Shown: positions 17,705 to 26,085 of the stretch, piece after piece
Position numbering within the stretch: position 1 is the first letter of the stretch
Layout of the letters: each line of letters begins with the position of its first letter
Source of the DNA: Proteiniclasticum sp.
GTDB lineage: Bacteria; Bacillota; Clostridia; Clostridiales; Clostridiaceae
Assembly (NCBI RefSeq): GCF_003514505.1
Contig: NZ_DOPX01000024.1
Span: forward strand, 61,009 to 125,008
Length of the DNA stretch: 64,000 bases
Direction of reading: 5' to 3'
Notes under the pieces: model-generated
The model's database searches: none
What the model was told of the DNA's origin: nothing
The model's input: only the letters and a program-made list of their open reading frames with translations
Position numbers and translations under genes: made by a program

Positions 17705-18594
17705 TGGACCAGGCGGAATCTTTACGGCGGAAAATCTTTGAGAAGTTCGGCAAAGAGCCCGAGAAAGAAATGGAGCCCGTGAAAAGCGGACTTGTGAAAA
17801 TCTATGCAGTGGTCAGTGGTAAGGGAGGTGTTGGGAAAACAAACATCTCTGTGAATCTTTCCATTGCCATGGCAAAAAAAGGAAAGAAAGTCCTGCTTCT
17901 GGATGCGGACATCGGTATGACCAATGCAGACATCATCATGGGGCTTCATTATGAGTATGATCTGTTTGATTACCTGGAAGGAAGAGCAGAGCTCAAGGAC
18001 ATCATCTATGAAGGACCCATGGGCATCAAGGCCATTTCGGGAGGCTCTGGTCTTCTGGAGATGGAGTCCCTATCAGAGGAGAACCAGGAGAAGCTCATTG
18101 AAGAGCTCATTAATCTTGGGGGCTTTGACGTGATGATCATTGACAATGGCGCGGGCATCAGTAAGGAAACTTTGAGTTTCATGACCTTTGCCCATGAAGT
18201 GATTCTTGTGACAACACCAGAACCCACCGCCCTCACCGATGCCTATCGGGTGCTGAAAACTCTCAGTCATTATGGACTGAAGTCTTCCGTGAAGCTCATC
18301 GTAAACAAGGTATCGTCCAAAGAGGCAGGGGATGAGGCCTATGAGAAGCTTTTTGCCACCTGCAGCAATTTTCTTCATATAGAACTGGAGAACTGTGGAT
18401 ATATTTTTGATGACATCAGGCTTGAAAAAGCCATCATGAATCAGGAACCAGTACTGATGTCCTATCCACAAGCGCTATCTAGTAGAAATATAGAGCAAAT
18501 AGCTGGTATAATATTGGAGGAGACTGTGTTTACCAAGAATATATCGACGCTGAAGCAGCTGGGGAACAGATTCCGAAAAATATTTGGCACATAG
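17701..18594 (+). CDS. flhG: FlhG (YlxH), MinD-like flagellar number regulator
   Basis: This is a deviant Walker ATPase of the ParA/MinD class. VSGKGGVGKTNISVNLSIA carries the signature lysines, LLLDADIGMTNADIIMGL the A' motif, and IIDNGAGIS the Walker B region (normally DTGAG). FlhG antagonises FlhF and limits basal-body number. GGGAGGAGC lies 8 bases before the ATG at 17701, so that start is preferred over an in-frame GTG at 17683. It overlaps flhF by 4 bases. In Bacillus subtilis che genes follow; here a PilZ gene does. Confidence 0.95.
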   Translation: MMDQAESLRRKIFEKFGKEPEKEMEPVKSGLVKIYAVVSGKGGVGKTNISVNLSIAMAKKGKKVLLLDADIGMTNADIIMGLHYEYDLFDYLEGRAELKDIIYEGPMGIKAISGGSGLLEMESLSEENQEKLIEELINLGGFDVMIIDNGAGISKETLSFMTFAHEVILVTTPEPTALTDAYRVLKTLSHYGLKSSVKLIVNKVSSKEAGDEAYEKLFATCSNFLHIELENCGYIFDDIRLEKAIMNQEPVLMSYPQALSSRNIEQIAGIILEETVFTKNISTLKQLGNRFRKIFGT

Positions 18595-18605
18595 CAGGTG
18601 ATGAG

Positions 18606-19277
18606 ATGGATTTTATAACAATTGGGGGAAAAATACAGCTGACTGCAGAGGATGGAAGTATTCTGGAGGCGATGGTTTCAGATAAGACTGAGTATAGTGT
18701 GGATTTTTCCATCCCGGCAGATGACAAGAAGTTCCGGTTTTTTCATGAGGGAGAGAAGGTGGAGGCTGTGGTCTATCACAGCGCCAAGGGAATGTACTTC
18801 ACTGGAGTCATTGCCAGGAGGGTGAAAGCAGAAGCGCCTACGTATACCATTGCAAGACTTGAGAATTTCAAGACCATACAAAGAAGGAATTTTGTGAGGG
18901 TGTCCTGTACAGAAGAAATTCTTTATACGGCCAATGAGTACATCACAAACAGTGTTTCCTTCTCCAAGGACCTGAAAGCTGTGGGAGATGAGATCGCAAA
19001 GTACATGAAGCCTGGATTTATGGTAGATCTCAGTGCCGGGGGAATGAAAATCACCTGTGACGAAGACATCAAGGAAGGGAAGAGAATCATTCTTGAATTT
19101 GTCATGAATCAGCGGAGAATACAGCTCTGGGGCACTGTGATGCACCGGGAGCTCATGGTGAAGCCTTCAGGAATCAAATACGATTATGGGGTAAGGTTTG
19201 ACCATATCACAGAAAAAATGCAGGAACTCATTGTGAATCATGTATTTCTGCTCATGAGAAAATCCACAAAAAGGTAG
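18606..19277 (+). CDS. PilZ-domain c-di-GMP receptor, YcgR/YpfA-like motility brake
   Basis: The 223-residue protein has an N-terminal YcgR-N-type domain (about 1-90) and a C-terminal PilZ domain. Both c-di-GMP binding motifs are present: RRNFVR (RxxxR) near residue 97 and DLSAGG (D/NxSxxG) near residue 141. In Firmicutes such proteins bind MotA or the switch and slow the motor when c-di-GMP rises. Its position inside the flagellar operon, plus a GGDEF-EAL gene elsewhere in the window, fits that role. Confidence 0.9.
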   Translation: MDFITIGGKIQLTAEDGSILEAMVSDKTEYSVDFSIPADDKKFRFFHEGEKVEAVVYHSAKGMYFTGVIARRVKAEAPTYTIARLENFKTIQRRNFVRVSCTEEILYTANEYITNSVSFSKDLKAVGDEIAKYMKPGFMVDLSAGGMKITCDEDIKEGKRIILEFVMNQRRIQLWGTVMHRELMVKPSGIKYDYGVRFDHITEKMQELIVNHVFLLMRKSTKR

Positions 19278-19292
19278 TAAAGGAGGTCATCC

Positions 19293-20000
19293 ATGGGGTA
19301 CGAGAAAAAAGAAGCGGACAGCGAACTCATACTGAAGTACATTCCTCTTGTGAAGAGGATTGTGGGCCGTATGGATGCTGGGGATGGAGATCTTGATAAA
19401 GACGATCTCTTTTCCATCGGTGTCATAGGGCTCATGGATGCCCTGAAGAAATTTGACCCAAAGAAGGGCGTGCCCTTTGAGGCCTATGCCACAGTCCGTA
19501 TCAAAGGGAACATCATCGATGAGATGAGAAAAAGCGGCAGGGTTTCCAGAGACCGTATTGCCAAGCTTCATGAGTATTATGAGGCCAAGGAGCGTCTGGA
19601 GCAGGAGCATCACAGAACGCCGGATGAACAGGAAATCTGTGACATACTAGGGATTGGAGAGAAGGAGCTCTCCAAGCTCCATGAGACAGTCCACTATTTA
19701 TCCAAGGTTTCCTTTGAAACCACCCTGTTCCATAAAGACGGCAACGAGGTCCAGCTTTCAGATATGATTCCGGATGATGAAACAGATACACCGGAGGAAG
19801 AGCTCCTGAAGAAAGAAAGAAAATATCTTCTGAAGGAAGCGGTAACGAAGCTCTCAGAGAGAGAGCAGATCATTCTGGATCTTTATTATGTCCAGGAACT
19901 GACCTTGAAGGAAATCGCCTATGCCATGGATATTTCAATTCCAAGAGTGTCCCAGCTTCACGGTAAAATTCTCATGAAGCTTCGGCAGCTCATGGCATAA
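19293..20000 (+). CDS. fliA: FliA, flagellar sigma factor (sigma-D/sigma-28)
   Basis: This 235-residue protein has sigma-70 regions 2, 3 and 4 of the FliA/WhiG type. Region 2 includes DDLFSIGVIGLMDALKKFDP and YATVRIKGNIIDEMRK. Region 4 contains LSEREQIILDLYYVQELTLKEIA with the helix-turn-helix near the C-terminus. It would transcribe late flagellar and chemotaxis genes from TAAA-N15-GCCGATAA promoters; two candidate sites lie at 8979-9005 and 39092-39118. A strong AAGGAGG site precedes the start. No FlgM anti-sigma gene is in the window. Confidence 0.96.
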   Translation: MGYEKKEADSELILKYIPLVKRIVGRMDAGDGDLDKDDLFSIGVIGLMDALKKFDPKKGVPFEAYATVRIKGNIIDEMRKSGRVSRDRIAKLHEYYEAKERLEQEHHRTPDEQEICDILGIGEKELSKLHETVHYLSKVSFETTLFHKDGNEVQLSDMIPDDETDTPEEELLKKERKYLLKEAVTKLSEREQIILDLYYVQELTLKEIAYAMDISIPRVSQLHGKILMKLRQLMA

Positions 20001-20020
20001 ATAAAAAGGATGGAATCATT

Positions 20021-20500
20021 ATGTTTATTTTTCTTCTGATCCTGGGGGCATCCCTCATGGTCTATGGTTTTAAGAAACGAGCGGATGAGACAAAAGAGCA
20101 GCTGCTTTTTTCCGATAATAAGGAATGGATACGAGAGTTTCCTTTAGAAGATTCAAAGGTGTCTTTGTCATTGGAGGCAGAGGAGGAAGTGAAGGATCTT
20201 CGTCATCGAATGGAGATACTGGAGAAGACCCTCTTTGAGGAGCTTCTTAAATGGCAGATGGAGCGTGAAAGTCTGAAATCAGATCTCCTTCCTGAGGAGG
20301 AGGCGGAACTGTCTTTAAGAGGCAGTGAAGTTTTTGAGGAAGAAGAGGTTTCGGAAAAGAAGCCCATGCCCGAGCATGTGAAGAAGGTCTGGGACCTTTT
20401 AAAAGAGGGACGGAGCACGGCAGAGGCTGCCAGGGAACTGGGCATCAGCAAAGGGGAGGTTTTACTATTAAAAAACTTATCGAAACACTACAAAGAGTAA
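20021..20500 (+). CDS. SwrB/YlxL-like (DUF6115-type) membrane protein
   Basis: The 159-residue protein starts with a membrane helix (MFIFLLILGASLMVYGF) followed by an acidic, helical cytoplasmic region. A small C-terminal helix-turn-helix-like module (EGRSTAEAARELGISKGEV) ends it. Bacillus subtilis has swrB, of the same size and layout, directly after sigD; SwrB promotes assembly of the export apparatus. Family assignment rests on layout, position and the C-terminal module. The last 11 codons overlap the next small gene at a striking junction (see findings). Confidence 0.75.
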   Translation: MFIFLLILGASLMVYGFKKRADETKEQLLFSDNKEWIREFPLEDSKVSLSLEAEEEVKDLRHRMEILEKTLFEELLKWQMERESLKSDLLPEEEAELSLRGSEVFEEEEVSEKKPMPEHVKKVWDLLKEGRSTAEAARELGISKGEVLLLKNLSKHYKE

Positions 20501-20670
20501 AGTCTGATATTTATATCGCCCTGGGTGCTGGGATCCTTGTGGGTGCCATCCTCATGAATCTTTCCCTGTCCTTTTCTATGAACCTTTCTGTGGAGGAGAA
20601 GGCCAGAGACTTAGGTATGGTCTATCCGGAAGAAGTCCGAGTCAATCTGGGAGGAGAAAACGAAGAATGA
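20467..20670 (+). CDS. Small membrane protein with apparent ATT start, or -1 frameshift extension
   Basis: This 67-codon frame encodes a basic N-terminus (KKLIETLQRVKSD), one membrane helix (about residues 16-37) and a C-terminal EEKARDLGMVYPEEVRVN tail of a kind I recall from small clostridial flagellar-operon proteins. No ATG, GTG or TTG exists upstream in frame. The only plausible start is ATT at 20467, 7 bases after GGGGAGG. The same spot holds an A-AAA-AAC slippery heptamer (20470-20476), so a -1 shift from the SwrB-like gene is an alternative. The stop overlaps the next ATG (ATGA). Confidence 0.65.
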   Translation: MKKLIETLQRVKSDIYIALGAGILVGAILMNLSLSFSMNLSVEEKARDLGMVYPEEVRVNLGGENEE

Positions 20671-21428
20671 TCATTAGAAGCTTATACAATGTCACAAGAC
20701 AGATGAATGTCCTGCAGAAAAAGCAGGAGAACAACTCCGCCAATGCAGCCAATGTGAACACTCCTGGATTCAAGTATCAGGACCTCATTCAAAGAGCCAT
20801 GGAGGAGTTTGATGTCTACAACCGTGCAGGGGGAAGAAACAACAACAGAGTGCAGGAACTGGGCACCATTAATTTTGGTACAGAGATTGACGGAGCGGTA
20901 ACGAATTTTACGCCAGGTGTGCTGAAAGAAACGGGGATTGCTACGGATTTTGCGCTGGATGGCAACGGATTCTTTACGCTATCCTTGGAAAATGGAGAAA
21001 CAGGTTACACCAGAAATGGTAATTTTAAAATCAGCGGAGATGGTCGTCTTGTGACTCAAGAGGGATATCCCGTCCTTGGAGTCAATGGCCAGGGTGGCGT
21101 AGAAGAGATTTTTGTGTCCGGAGAATATTTTGAAGTAAGGGAAGATGGAACCATATCTGGTTCAGATCAGCGTCTTCTTATCTCCAATTTCAATGATACA
21201 CAGAATTTTGAGCTCCGGGGAGAAACCGTCTATGTGACGGGGGAAGCCAGCATTGGTATGGGCGATGCATCTGTGAGACAAGGATACATTGAAAGCGCCA
21301 ATGTGGATATGGGTGCTGAGATTGTGAAGATGATGGAGATTTCAAGAGAGTTCCAGGCAAATCAGAGAGCGCTGACGGTGCTTAATGACACACTTCAGAA
21401 GACGGTCAATGAGATTGGCCGTAATTAA
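20667..21428 (+). CDS. Flagellar rod protein, FlgF/FlhO-like
   Basis: This 253-residue axial protein starts MIIRSLYNVTRQMNVLQKKQ and has NSANAANVNTPGFKYQ, a divergent form of the rod/hook N-terminal motif. The C-terminus has the typical NVDMGAEIVKMMEISREFQA helix. Bacillus subtilis carries a similar pair, flhO-flhP, for rod completion. FlgF-type or distal-rod function is the best inference. It is coupled to the small upstream gene by ATGA overlap and is followed by a paralogue. Confidence 0.85.
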   Translation: MIIRSLYNVTRQMNVLQKKQENNSANAANVNTPGFKYQDLIQRAMEEFDVYNRAGGRNNNRVQELGTINFGTEIDGAVTNFTPGVLKETGIATDFALDGNGFFTLSLENGETGYTRNGNFKISGDGRLVTQEGYPVLGVNGQGGVEEIFVSGEYFEVREDGTISGSDQRLLISNFNDTQNFELRGETVYVTGEASIGMGDASVRQGYIESANVDMGAEIVKMMEISREFQANQRALTVLNDTLQKTVNEIGRN

Positions 21429-21439
21429 GGGAGAACGCG

Positions 21440-22222
21440 ATGTTTAACGGATTGAGAATTGGAGTTACCGGGATGCAGACATCCCAGAAAGTCATGGATA
21501 ACGTGGCAGACCAGATTGCCAACAGCACCACAGGTGGGTACAAGAAGAAAGAGGTCCGCTTTGGAGACCTTTTGAGAAATGAGATCTCAAGAAGTCATGC
21601 AGCGGTTTCAGAGAACGCAGAGGGTGCTTCTATCGGCATAGGGTCCAGAGCCCTGGTCTCGAAAACAAACTTCACCCAGGGGGTTCTGAAGCCTTCAGAG
21701 AGCCCTTTCCACATGGCGATAGAAGGAAATGGATTCTTCGGGGTCATGACCGCGGCTGGTGATCTTCTTCTTACAAGAAATGGAGCTTTCTCTATGAGTG
21801 CAGATGGTGCTTTGACAGATGGAGAAGGAAATGGTCTTGTTTATGAATCCTATGTTCCTGCGGGAAGCATCGGAAGCTACGATGGGGTGAGCATTTCGGA
21901 AAATGGTGTCATCTCCGGGCGGAATGATAGAGGAGAAGTTATTGAGCTGGGCCGAGTCGCTTTATTTCAGCCAGGTGCTGAAGATGGCCTCATATCTTTA
22001 GGTGAAAACAAGTATTTTCTCCCAGAAGGCATGGAAATGGCAAACAGCATTGATGATGCCCAAGGATTTGGGGTCATCCGTCACAAACATCTGGAAGAGT
22101 CCAATGTGGATATTGCGGAAAGCATGACGGAGATGATTCTTACTCAAAGAGCGTATCAGCTCAATGCCAAGAGCATCACCACTGCAGATGAGATGCTGGA
22201 AGTGATCAACACCATTATTTAA
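21440..22222 (+). CDS. flgG: Flagellar rod protein, FlgG/FlhP-like
   Basis: The 260-residue protein belongs to the same axial family as the previous gene: MFNGLRIGVTGMQTSQKVMD at the N-terminus, and NVDIAESMTEMILTQRAYQL at the C-terminus. The central part with FHMAIEGNGFFGVM is the FlgG-type conserved core. It is the last gene of the flagellar cluster, ends 16 bases before a hairpin terminator and faces the convergent fructokinase gene. FlgG versus FlgF is not firmly decided. Confidence 0.82.
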   Translation: MFNGLRIGVTGMQTSQKVMDNVADQIANSTTGGYKKKEVRFGDLLRNEISRSHAAVSENAEGASIGIGSRALVSKTNFTQGVLKPSESPFHMAIEGNGFFGVMTAAGDLLLTRNGAFSMSADGALTDGEGNGLVYESYVPAGSIGSYDGVSISENGVISGRNDRGEVIELGRVALFQPGAEDGLISLGENKYFLPEGMEMANSIDDAQGFGVIRHKHLEESNVDIAESMTEMILTQRAYQLNAKSITTADEMLEVINTII

Positions 22223-22237
22223 ATAAATAGATGAAAG

Positions 22238-22267
22238 AAGGAGAAGCAGTGATGCTTCTCCTTTAAG
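22238..22267. terminator. Hairpin between the convergent flagellar cluster and scrK
   Basis: AAGGAGAAGCA (22238-22248) pairs perfectly with TGCTTCTCCTT (22253-22263) around a GTGA loop. The T-rich tracts on either side are short, so it may serve both strands with moderate efficiency. It is the only barrier seen between the flagellar cluster and the convergent sucrose gene. Confidence 0.65.
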
Positions 22268-22277
22268 CTGCTTTCAT

Positions 22278-23144
22278 TTACTTTGCCATGAGCGCCAGTG
22301 CCAAGGCTCCTTTTATACCGGATTCCACGCCAAGAGAAGGGGTAACGATATACTTATCCAGGTTCTCCATCTGGTCTGTCTTCACATAGCCATTGAGTTT
22401 TTCCTTGAGGACTTCTCTGATTTTAGGGATCATATAGGTTCTACCCATGACGCCACCACCCAGAACAATCTTAGTGGGAGAAAGAATCAGGATATAGGAC
22501 ATGAGCGCTTCCGCCATATATTCTGCGATGAAATCAAAGGACTCATGGTCCTCTGGGATGTCAATCCCTTTCATACCGGTTCTTCCTTCATTGGCAGGGC
22601 CTGCAGCAAGGCCTTCCAAACAGGTTTTGTGGTAAGGACAGAATCCTTCATAGGTGTCCTTGGGGTTTTTATGAATCATGATATGACCCATCTCCGGATG
22701 AAGCATCCCGTTATGGATTTTACCATCAATGACATAGCCTCCACCGATGCCTGTGCCTACGGTGATGTAGAGAAGCGTATGCTCCTTTTCGTAATCGCCG
22801 AAGGTGATTTCCCCAAGTGCAGCTCCGCTGACATCTGTGGCAATCTCCACGGGGATATTCAGACCTTTTTTCAGACTGCCCAGAATATCAAAATCTCCCC
22901 AGTGAGGTTTTGGGGTGGATGTGATATATCCGTATTTTTCCTTGTCTTTGTTCAGCTCCAGTGGACCAAAGCATCCGATGCCAAGGGCATCAAGGTTTTT
23001 ATCTTTGAAAAAATTCAAAGCGTCCTTCATGGTTTCCTCTGGAGTTCTGGTAGGGATGGAAATCTTCTCAAAGATTTCTCCTTTCTCATTTCCGACGGCC
23101 AGAACAAATTTTGTGCCTCCTGCTTCAATTGCGCCAAGTCTCAT
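22278..23144 (-). CDS. scrK: ROK-family fructokinase
   Basis: The 288-residue protein has ROK features: an N-terminal phosphate-binding GAIEAGGTKFVLAVG, the catalytic region ATDVSGAALGE and GTGIGGGY. A zinc site is evident in HPEMGH followed by GFCPYHKTC. These match GmuE/ScrK-type fructokinases that make fructose-6-phosphate. With ScrA and ScrB across the divergent region it completes sucrose catabolism. AGGAGG precedes the ATG by 7 bases. A TTGACA lies upstream, but I see no good paired -10. Confidence 0.93.
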   Translation of the reverse strand: MRLGAIEAGGTKFVLAVGNEKGEIFEKISIPTRTPEETMKDALNFFKDKNLDALGIGCFGPLELNKDKEKYGYITSTPKPHWGDFDILGSLKKGLNIPVEIATDVSGAALGEITFGDYEKEHTLLYITVGTGIGGGYVIDGKIHNGMLHPEMGHIMIHKNPKDTYEGFCPYHKTCLEGLAAGPANEGRTGMKGIDIPEDHESFDFIAEYMAEALMSYILILSPTKIVLGGGVMGRTYMIPKIREVLKEKLNGYVKTDQMENLDKYIVTPSLGVESGIKGALALALMAK

Positions 23145-23243
23145 GAATATACCTCCTAAATGTTTTATTCTTTCGCTTTCTTTTAGTTTGGGTGAAGTTT
23201 ACTACTCTGTCAATGTTTTCAGTGATTTTCCAAAGCTCATTTT

Positions 23244-23268
23244 GTGACCGGTTCCTTTGTGGTATGAT
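23244..23268 (+). promoter_or_regulatory. scrR promoter with imperfect ScrR operator
   Basis: A -10 element TATGAT (23263-23268) has a weak -35 (TTTTGT) 17 bases upstream. Between them lies TGACCGGTTC (23245-23254), two mismatches from the GAACCGGTTC operator found before scrA. This placement would let the LacI-type regulator repress its own gene and possibly the divergent scrK. Confidence 0.55.
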
Positions 23269-23304
23269 GAAGATAAGAAAAGGGTAAAGGGCAGGGAAGA
23301 AGAC

Positions 23305-24285
23305 ATGGTGACCATCAATGATATAGCAAAACTTGCAGGTGTAGCAAAGAGCACCGTCTCCAGATATCTCAATGGAGGATCCGTCAGCAAAAAGACAAAA
23401 GAGACGCTGGACCGAATCATCAAAGAAACGGAATATGTGCCAAACACCTTCGCCCAGAGCCTGAAAGTGAAGCAGTCCAATCTCATCGGCATCATCATTC
23501 CCAGGCTGAACTCTTACGCGACAAATGAAATCCTTCAGAGTGTGGACCGATGTCTAAGAGAAAAGAGTTATCAGCTTCTCATCGTTAATACAGATCAGGA
23601 TGTAGAGAGGGAAGTGGAGAACCTCTATGCGCTCTCCAGGCAAAAGGTGGCGGGGATCATTCTTCTTGCCACAGACGTGACGAGAGCCCATAAAGAAGCC
23701 ATGGAAAAAATCGGGATCCCGGTGCTTCTTCTAGGACAGAGAAGTGATGCCACCTATGCCATTGTCCATGAGGAGGAAGAAGCGGGAGCTGCCATGGGAA
23801 GACATGCCTTGAGGCTCGGCCATAAGAAGATCCTCTATCTTGGGGTCACAGAGAAAGACGAGTCTGTAGGAATTCTCCGAAAAAAGGGCGTCATGGATGT
23901 CCTTAAAAACGAAGAAGGCATCGATGTGCAGGAAGAAGAGGTTGATTTTAATTTTGACATCACCTTCCAGTTTCTCAAAGAATACCTGAAAGGAAGAGAA
24001 GAAACCTATATCCTCTGTGCCACAGACAACATTGCTCTGGCCGCTTATAAAGCCAGCATCACCCTGGGGAGAAAAGTACCGGAGGATGTCTCAATTTCCG
24101 GCTTTGGCGGGTACTCCATCACGGATCTTGTGACACCGTCCATTACGACAGTGCGCTATGCCTACAAAGAAATGGGCAGAATCGCAGCTGAAAATCTTCT
24201 GAGGCTCCTGCAGGGAGAGGAAATTCCAAAGAAGATTGCTCTGAGTGGAGAGTTTCTCCCAAAGGAATCCACGAAAGCGCTCTAA
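23305..24285 (+). CDS. scrR: LacI-family sucrose operon regulator (ScrR)
   Basis: The 326-residue protein starts MVTINDIAKLAGVAKSTVSR, a LacI helix-turn-helix with hinge helix, followed by a periplasmic-binding-like effector domain. SLKVKQSNLIGIIIPRLNSY marks the linker, and ATDNIALAAYKASITLGRKVPEDVSI is a family-typical C-terminal segment. The ATG at 23305 was chosen over a longer frame because the HTH begins there and AGGGAAG lies upstream. Its likely sites are three copies of a GAACCGGTTC-like palindrome around scrR and scrA. A strong terminator follows. Confidence 0.92.
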   Translation: MVTINDIAKLAGVAKSTVSRYLNGGSVSKKTKETLDRIIKETEYVPNTFAQSLKVKQSNLIGIIIPRLNSYATNEILQSVDRCLREKSYQLLIVNTDQDVEREVENLYALSRQKVAGIILLATDVTRAHKEAMEKIGIPVLLLGQRSDATYAIVHEEEEAGAAMGRHALRLGHKKILYLGVTEKDESVGILRKKGVMDVLKNEEGIDVQEEEVDFNFDITFQFLKEYLKGREETYILCATDNIALAAYKASITLGRKVPEDVSISGFGGYSITDLVTPSITTVRYAYKEMGRIAAENLLRLLQGEEIPKKIALSGEFLPKESTKAL

Positions 24286-24303
24286 TTAGAGGAGTACAGC
24301 ATT

Positions 24304-24342
24304 TCACCTAAAACTCAAAGGTTTTAGGTGATTTTTATTTTT
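24304..24342 (+). terminator. Intrinsic terminator of scrR
   Basis: TCACCTAAAAC (24304-24314) pairs with GTTTTAGGTGA (24321-24331) around TCAAAG, followed by TTTTTATTTTT. This is a textbook rho-independent terminator that insulates scrR from the scrA promoter downstream. Confidence 0.92.
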
Positions 24343-24373
24343 GAAAGTTTTTTGTTAAATTTGCCTGATACCC

Positions 24374-24427
24374 TTTACAAATGAAAAAAGATGCACTACA
24401 ATAAAACTAAATTAGAACCGGTTCCAA
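24374..24427 (+). promoter_or_regulatory. scrAB promoter with ScrR operator 1
   Basis: TTTACA (24374-24379) and TACAAT (24397-24402) are separated by 17 bases. The palindrome GAACCGGTTC (24415-24424), within TTAGAACCGGTTCCAA, covers the expected early transcribed region. A LacI-type repressor bound there would block initiation. The transcript leader to scrA would be about 250 bases. Confidence 0.8.
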
Positions 24428-24596
24428 TTATCAGATAAAATTATATCACGAACTTATTTTAAATAAAATAGCACAAAAGAAGAATAAAGCCCTTGATTAT
24501 GAAGGATATTTTTGTGATGAACACAGAAGTAAAATGAGAAACAGATTCAGGATTACTCTAAAAATCGAAACAATCATCAGAGATTGGTGGAATTTT

Positions 24597-24610
24597 TAGA
24601 ACCGGTTCAA
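24597..24610 (+). promoter_or_regulatory. ScrR operator 2 in the scrA leader
   Basis: A second perfect GAACCGGTTC lies at 24599-24608, 184 bases after operator 1 and about 55 bases before scrA. It could act as a roadblock or allow DNA looping with operator 1. The bases between the two operators are AT-rich and show no ORF that I can support. Confidence 0.75.
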
Positions 24611-24661
24611 TATTTATGCTGCACGTACTTTATGCTACCCTAAGATGGAGGAGGAAATCTT

Positions 24662-26041
24662 ATGAAACATGAAAAATCGATTCAAGACATCCTGCAGGCC
24701 GTAGGCGGAAAAGAAAACATCAAAAACTTTGAACATTGTGCCACAAGACTCAGAATCATCCTGCACGACAACAGTAAAGTGGACAAAGCTCTCGCTGAAA
24801 ATGTGGAAGGCAGCAAGGGATATTTCTTCAACACCGGACAGCACCAGTTCATCTTTGGAACAGGTAAGGTCAATGAAGTATATCAGGAGTTCCAATCCAC
24901 CCAGGGCAGTGGAGAAGCAGCAAGCTTCAAGGAAGATGTTTACTCCAATATGAACACTGGACAGAAGATTGTGAGAACCCTTGCGGATATTCTGATTCCT
25001 CTTATTCCGGCACTTGTGACCACAGGTCTTCTCATGGGACTGAGAGGCCTACTTCTGGAACTTGGCGTAGAAATGAGTGATACCGTGCTCATGCTGTTCC
25101 AGATGCTGACAGATACAGCGTTTGCGTTCCTTCCTGTACTCATTGCCTATAGCGCCACCAAGAAGTTTGGCGGAAATCCTATCATCGGTATCGTTGTAGG
25201 TCTTATGATGGTAGCACCTCAGCTGCCCAATGCTTGGGCTGTGGCAGGTGGAGATGCAACGCCTCTTTATGTGAGCCTTCTTGGCATCAGCATTCCTCTT
25301 GTGGGATATCAGGGTTCCATCATTCCTGCGATCGTTGCAGGACTTCTGGTGGCAAAGATTGAGAAGAATCTCAGAAAAGTGGTTCCACAGCTCATTGACC
25401 TGGTGGTTACACCGTTTCTGACACTCACTGTCACCATCTTCCTGATGCTGTTCATCTTAGGACCCATTACCCATCAGATGGAAGTGTATGTGACTGATTT
25501 TATTCTGATGCTTATTGAAGCGCCTCTTGGCATCGGCTATATGATTTATGCAGGTCTTCAGCAGGTGCTGGTCATCACAGGTCTTCATCATTCTCTCTCC
25601 ATCCTGGAGCTGCAGCTTCTGGCGGACACAGGCACCAACGTGCTGAACCCTCTTGGCACTGCCAGTATGGCGGGGCAGTTTGGAGCAGCCATTAGTGCAG
25701 CGCTTCTTATGAAGAACAAGCTGAAGAAGACCAATGCCATCTCTTCCACCACCTCCACGCTCTTTGGCATCACAGAGCCGCTTCTCTTTGGAGTGAACCT
25801 GAGAAGCATGAAGATATTCATCTCTGGTATTCTGGGTGGAGCCATCGGCGGACTTGTCACCTATATCTTTGGACTGACTGCTACAGGTATGGGAATCACC
25901 TTTATTCCGGGTCTTCTTCTGTACACCAGCTCTGTGGGTGCTTTAGTGCAGTACCTTATTGTCATCGCTGCAGCTTTTGCCAGTGCGTTCTTCTTTGTAA
26001 GACTGCAGGCGAAGAAGATTTCTGAAGAAATCAATGCCTGA
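24662..26041 (+). CDS. scrA: Sucrose PTS permease EIIBC
   Basis: The 459-residue protein has an N-terminal EIIB domain with the phosphorylated Cys26 in NFEHCATRLRI. A linker is followed by an EIIC domain with about ten membrane helices. The GITEPLLFGVNL segment is typical of the glucose/sucrose PTS class. No EIIA domain is attached, so an EIIA from elsewhere must donate phosphate. It imports sucrose as sucrose-6-phosphate, the substrate of the next gene. A GGAGGAGG site precedes the ATG. Confidence 0.94.
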   Translation: MKHEKSIQDILQAVGGKENIKNFEHCATRLRIILHDNSKVDKALAENVEGSKGYFFNTGQHQFIFGTGKVNEVYQEFQSTQGSGEAASFKEDVYSNMNTGQKIVRTLADILIPLIPALVTTGLLMGLRGLLLELGVEMSDTVLMLFQMLTDTAFAFLPVLIAYSATKKFGGNPIIGIVVGLMMVAPQLPNAWAVAGGDATPLYVSLLGISIPLVGYQGSIIPAIVAGLLVAKIEKNLRKVVPQLIDLVVTPFLTLTVTIFLMLFILGPITHQMEVYVTDFILMLIEAPLGIGYMIYAGLQQVLVITGLHHSLSILELQLLADTGTNVLNPLGTASMAGQFGAAISAALLMKNKLKKTNAISSTTSTLFGITEPLLFGVNLRSMKIFISGILGGAIGGLVTYIFGLTATGMGITFIPGLLLYTSSVGALVQYLIVIAAAFASAFFFVRLQAKKISEEINA

Positions 26042-26085
26042 TAAGAACTGATGCATAGAGGATCATGGATGTAAGGAGGATAAGG

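Noticed and set aside
20092..20118. Sigma-D-like motif AAAA-N15-TCCGATAA inside the SwrB-like gene
   Set aside because: It lies within coding sequence, the -35 part is poor, and no gene starts at a sensible distance.
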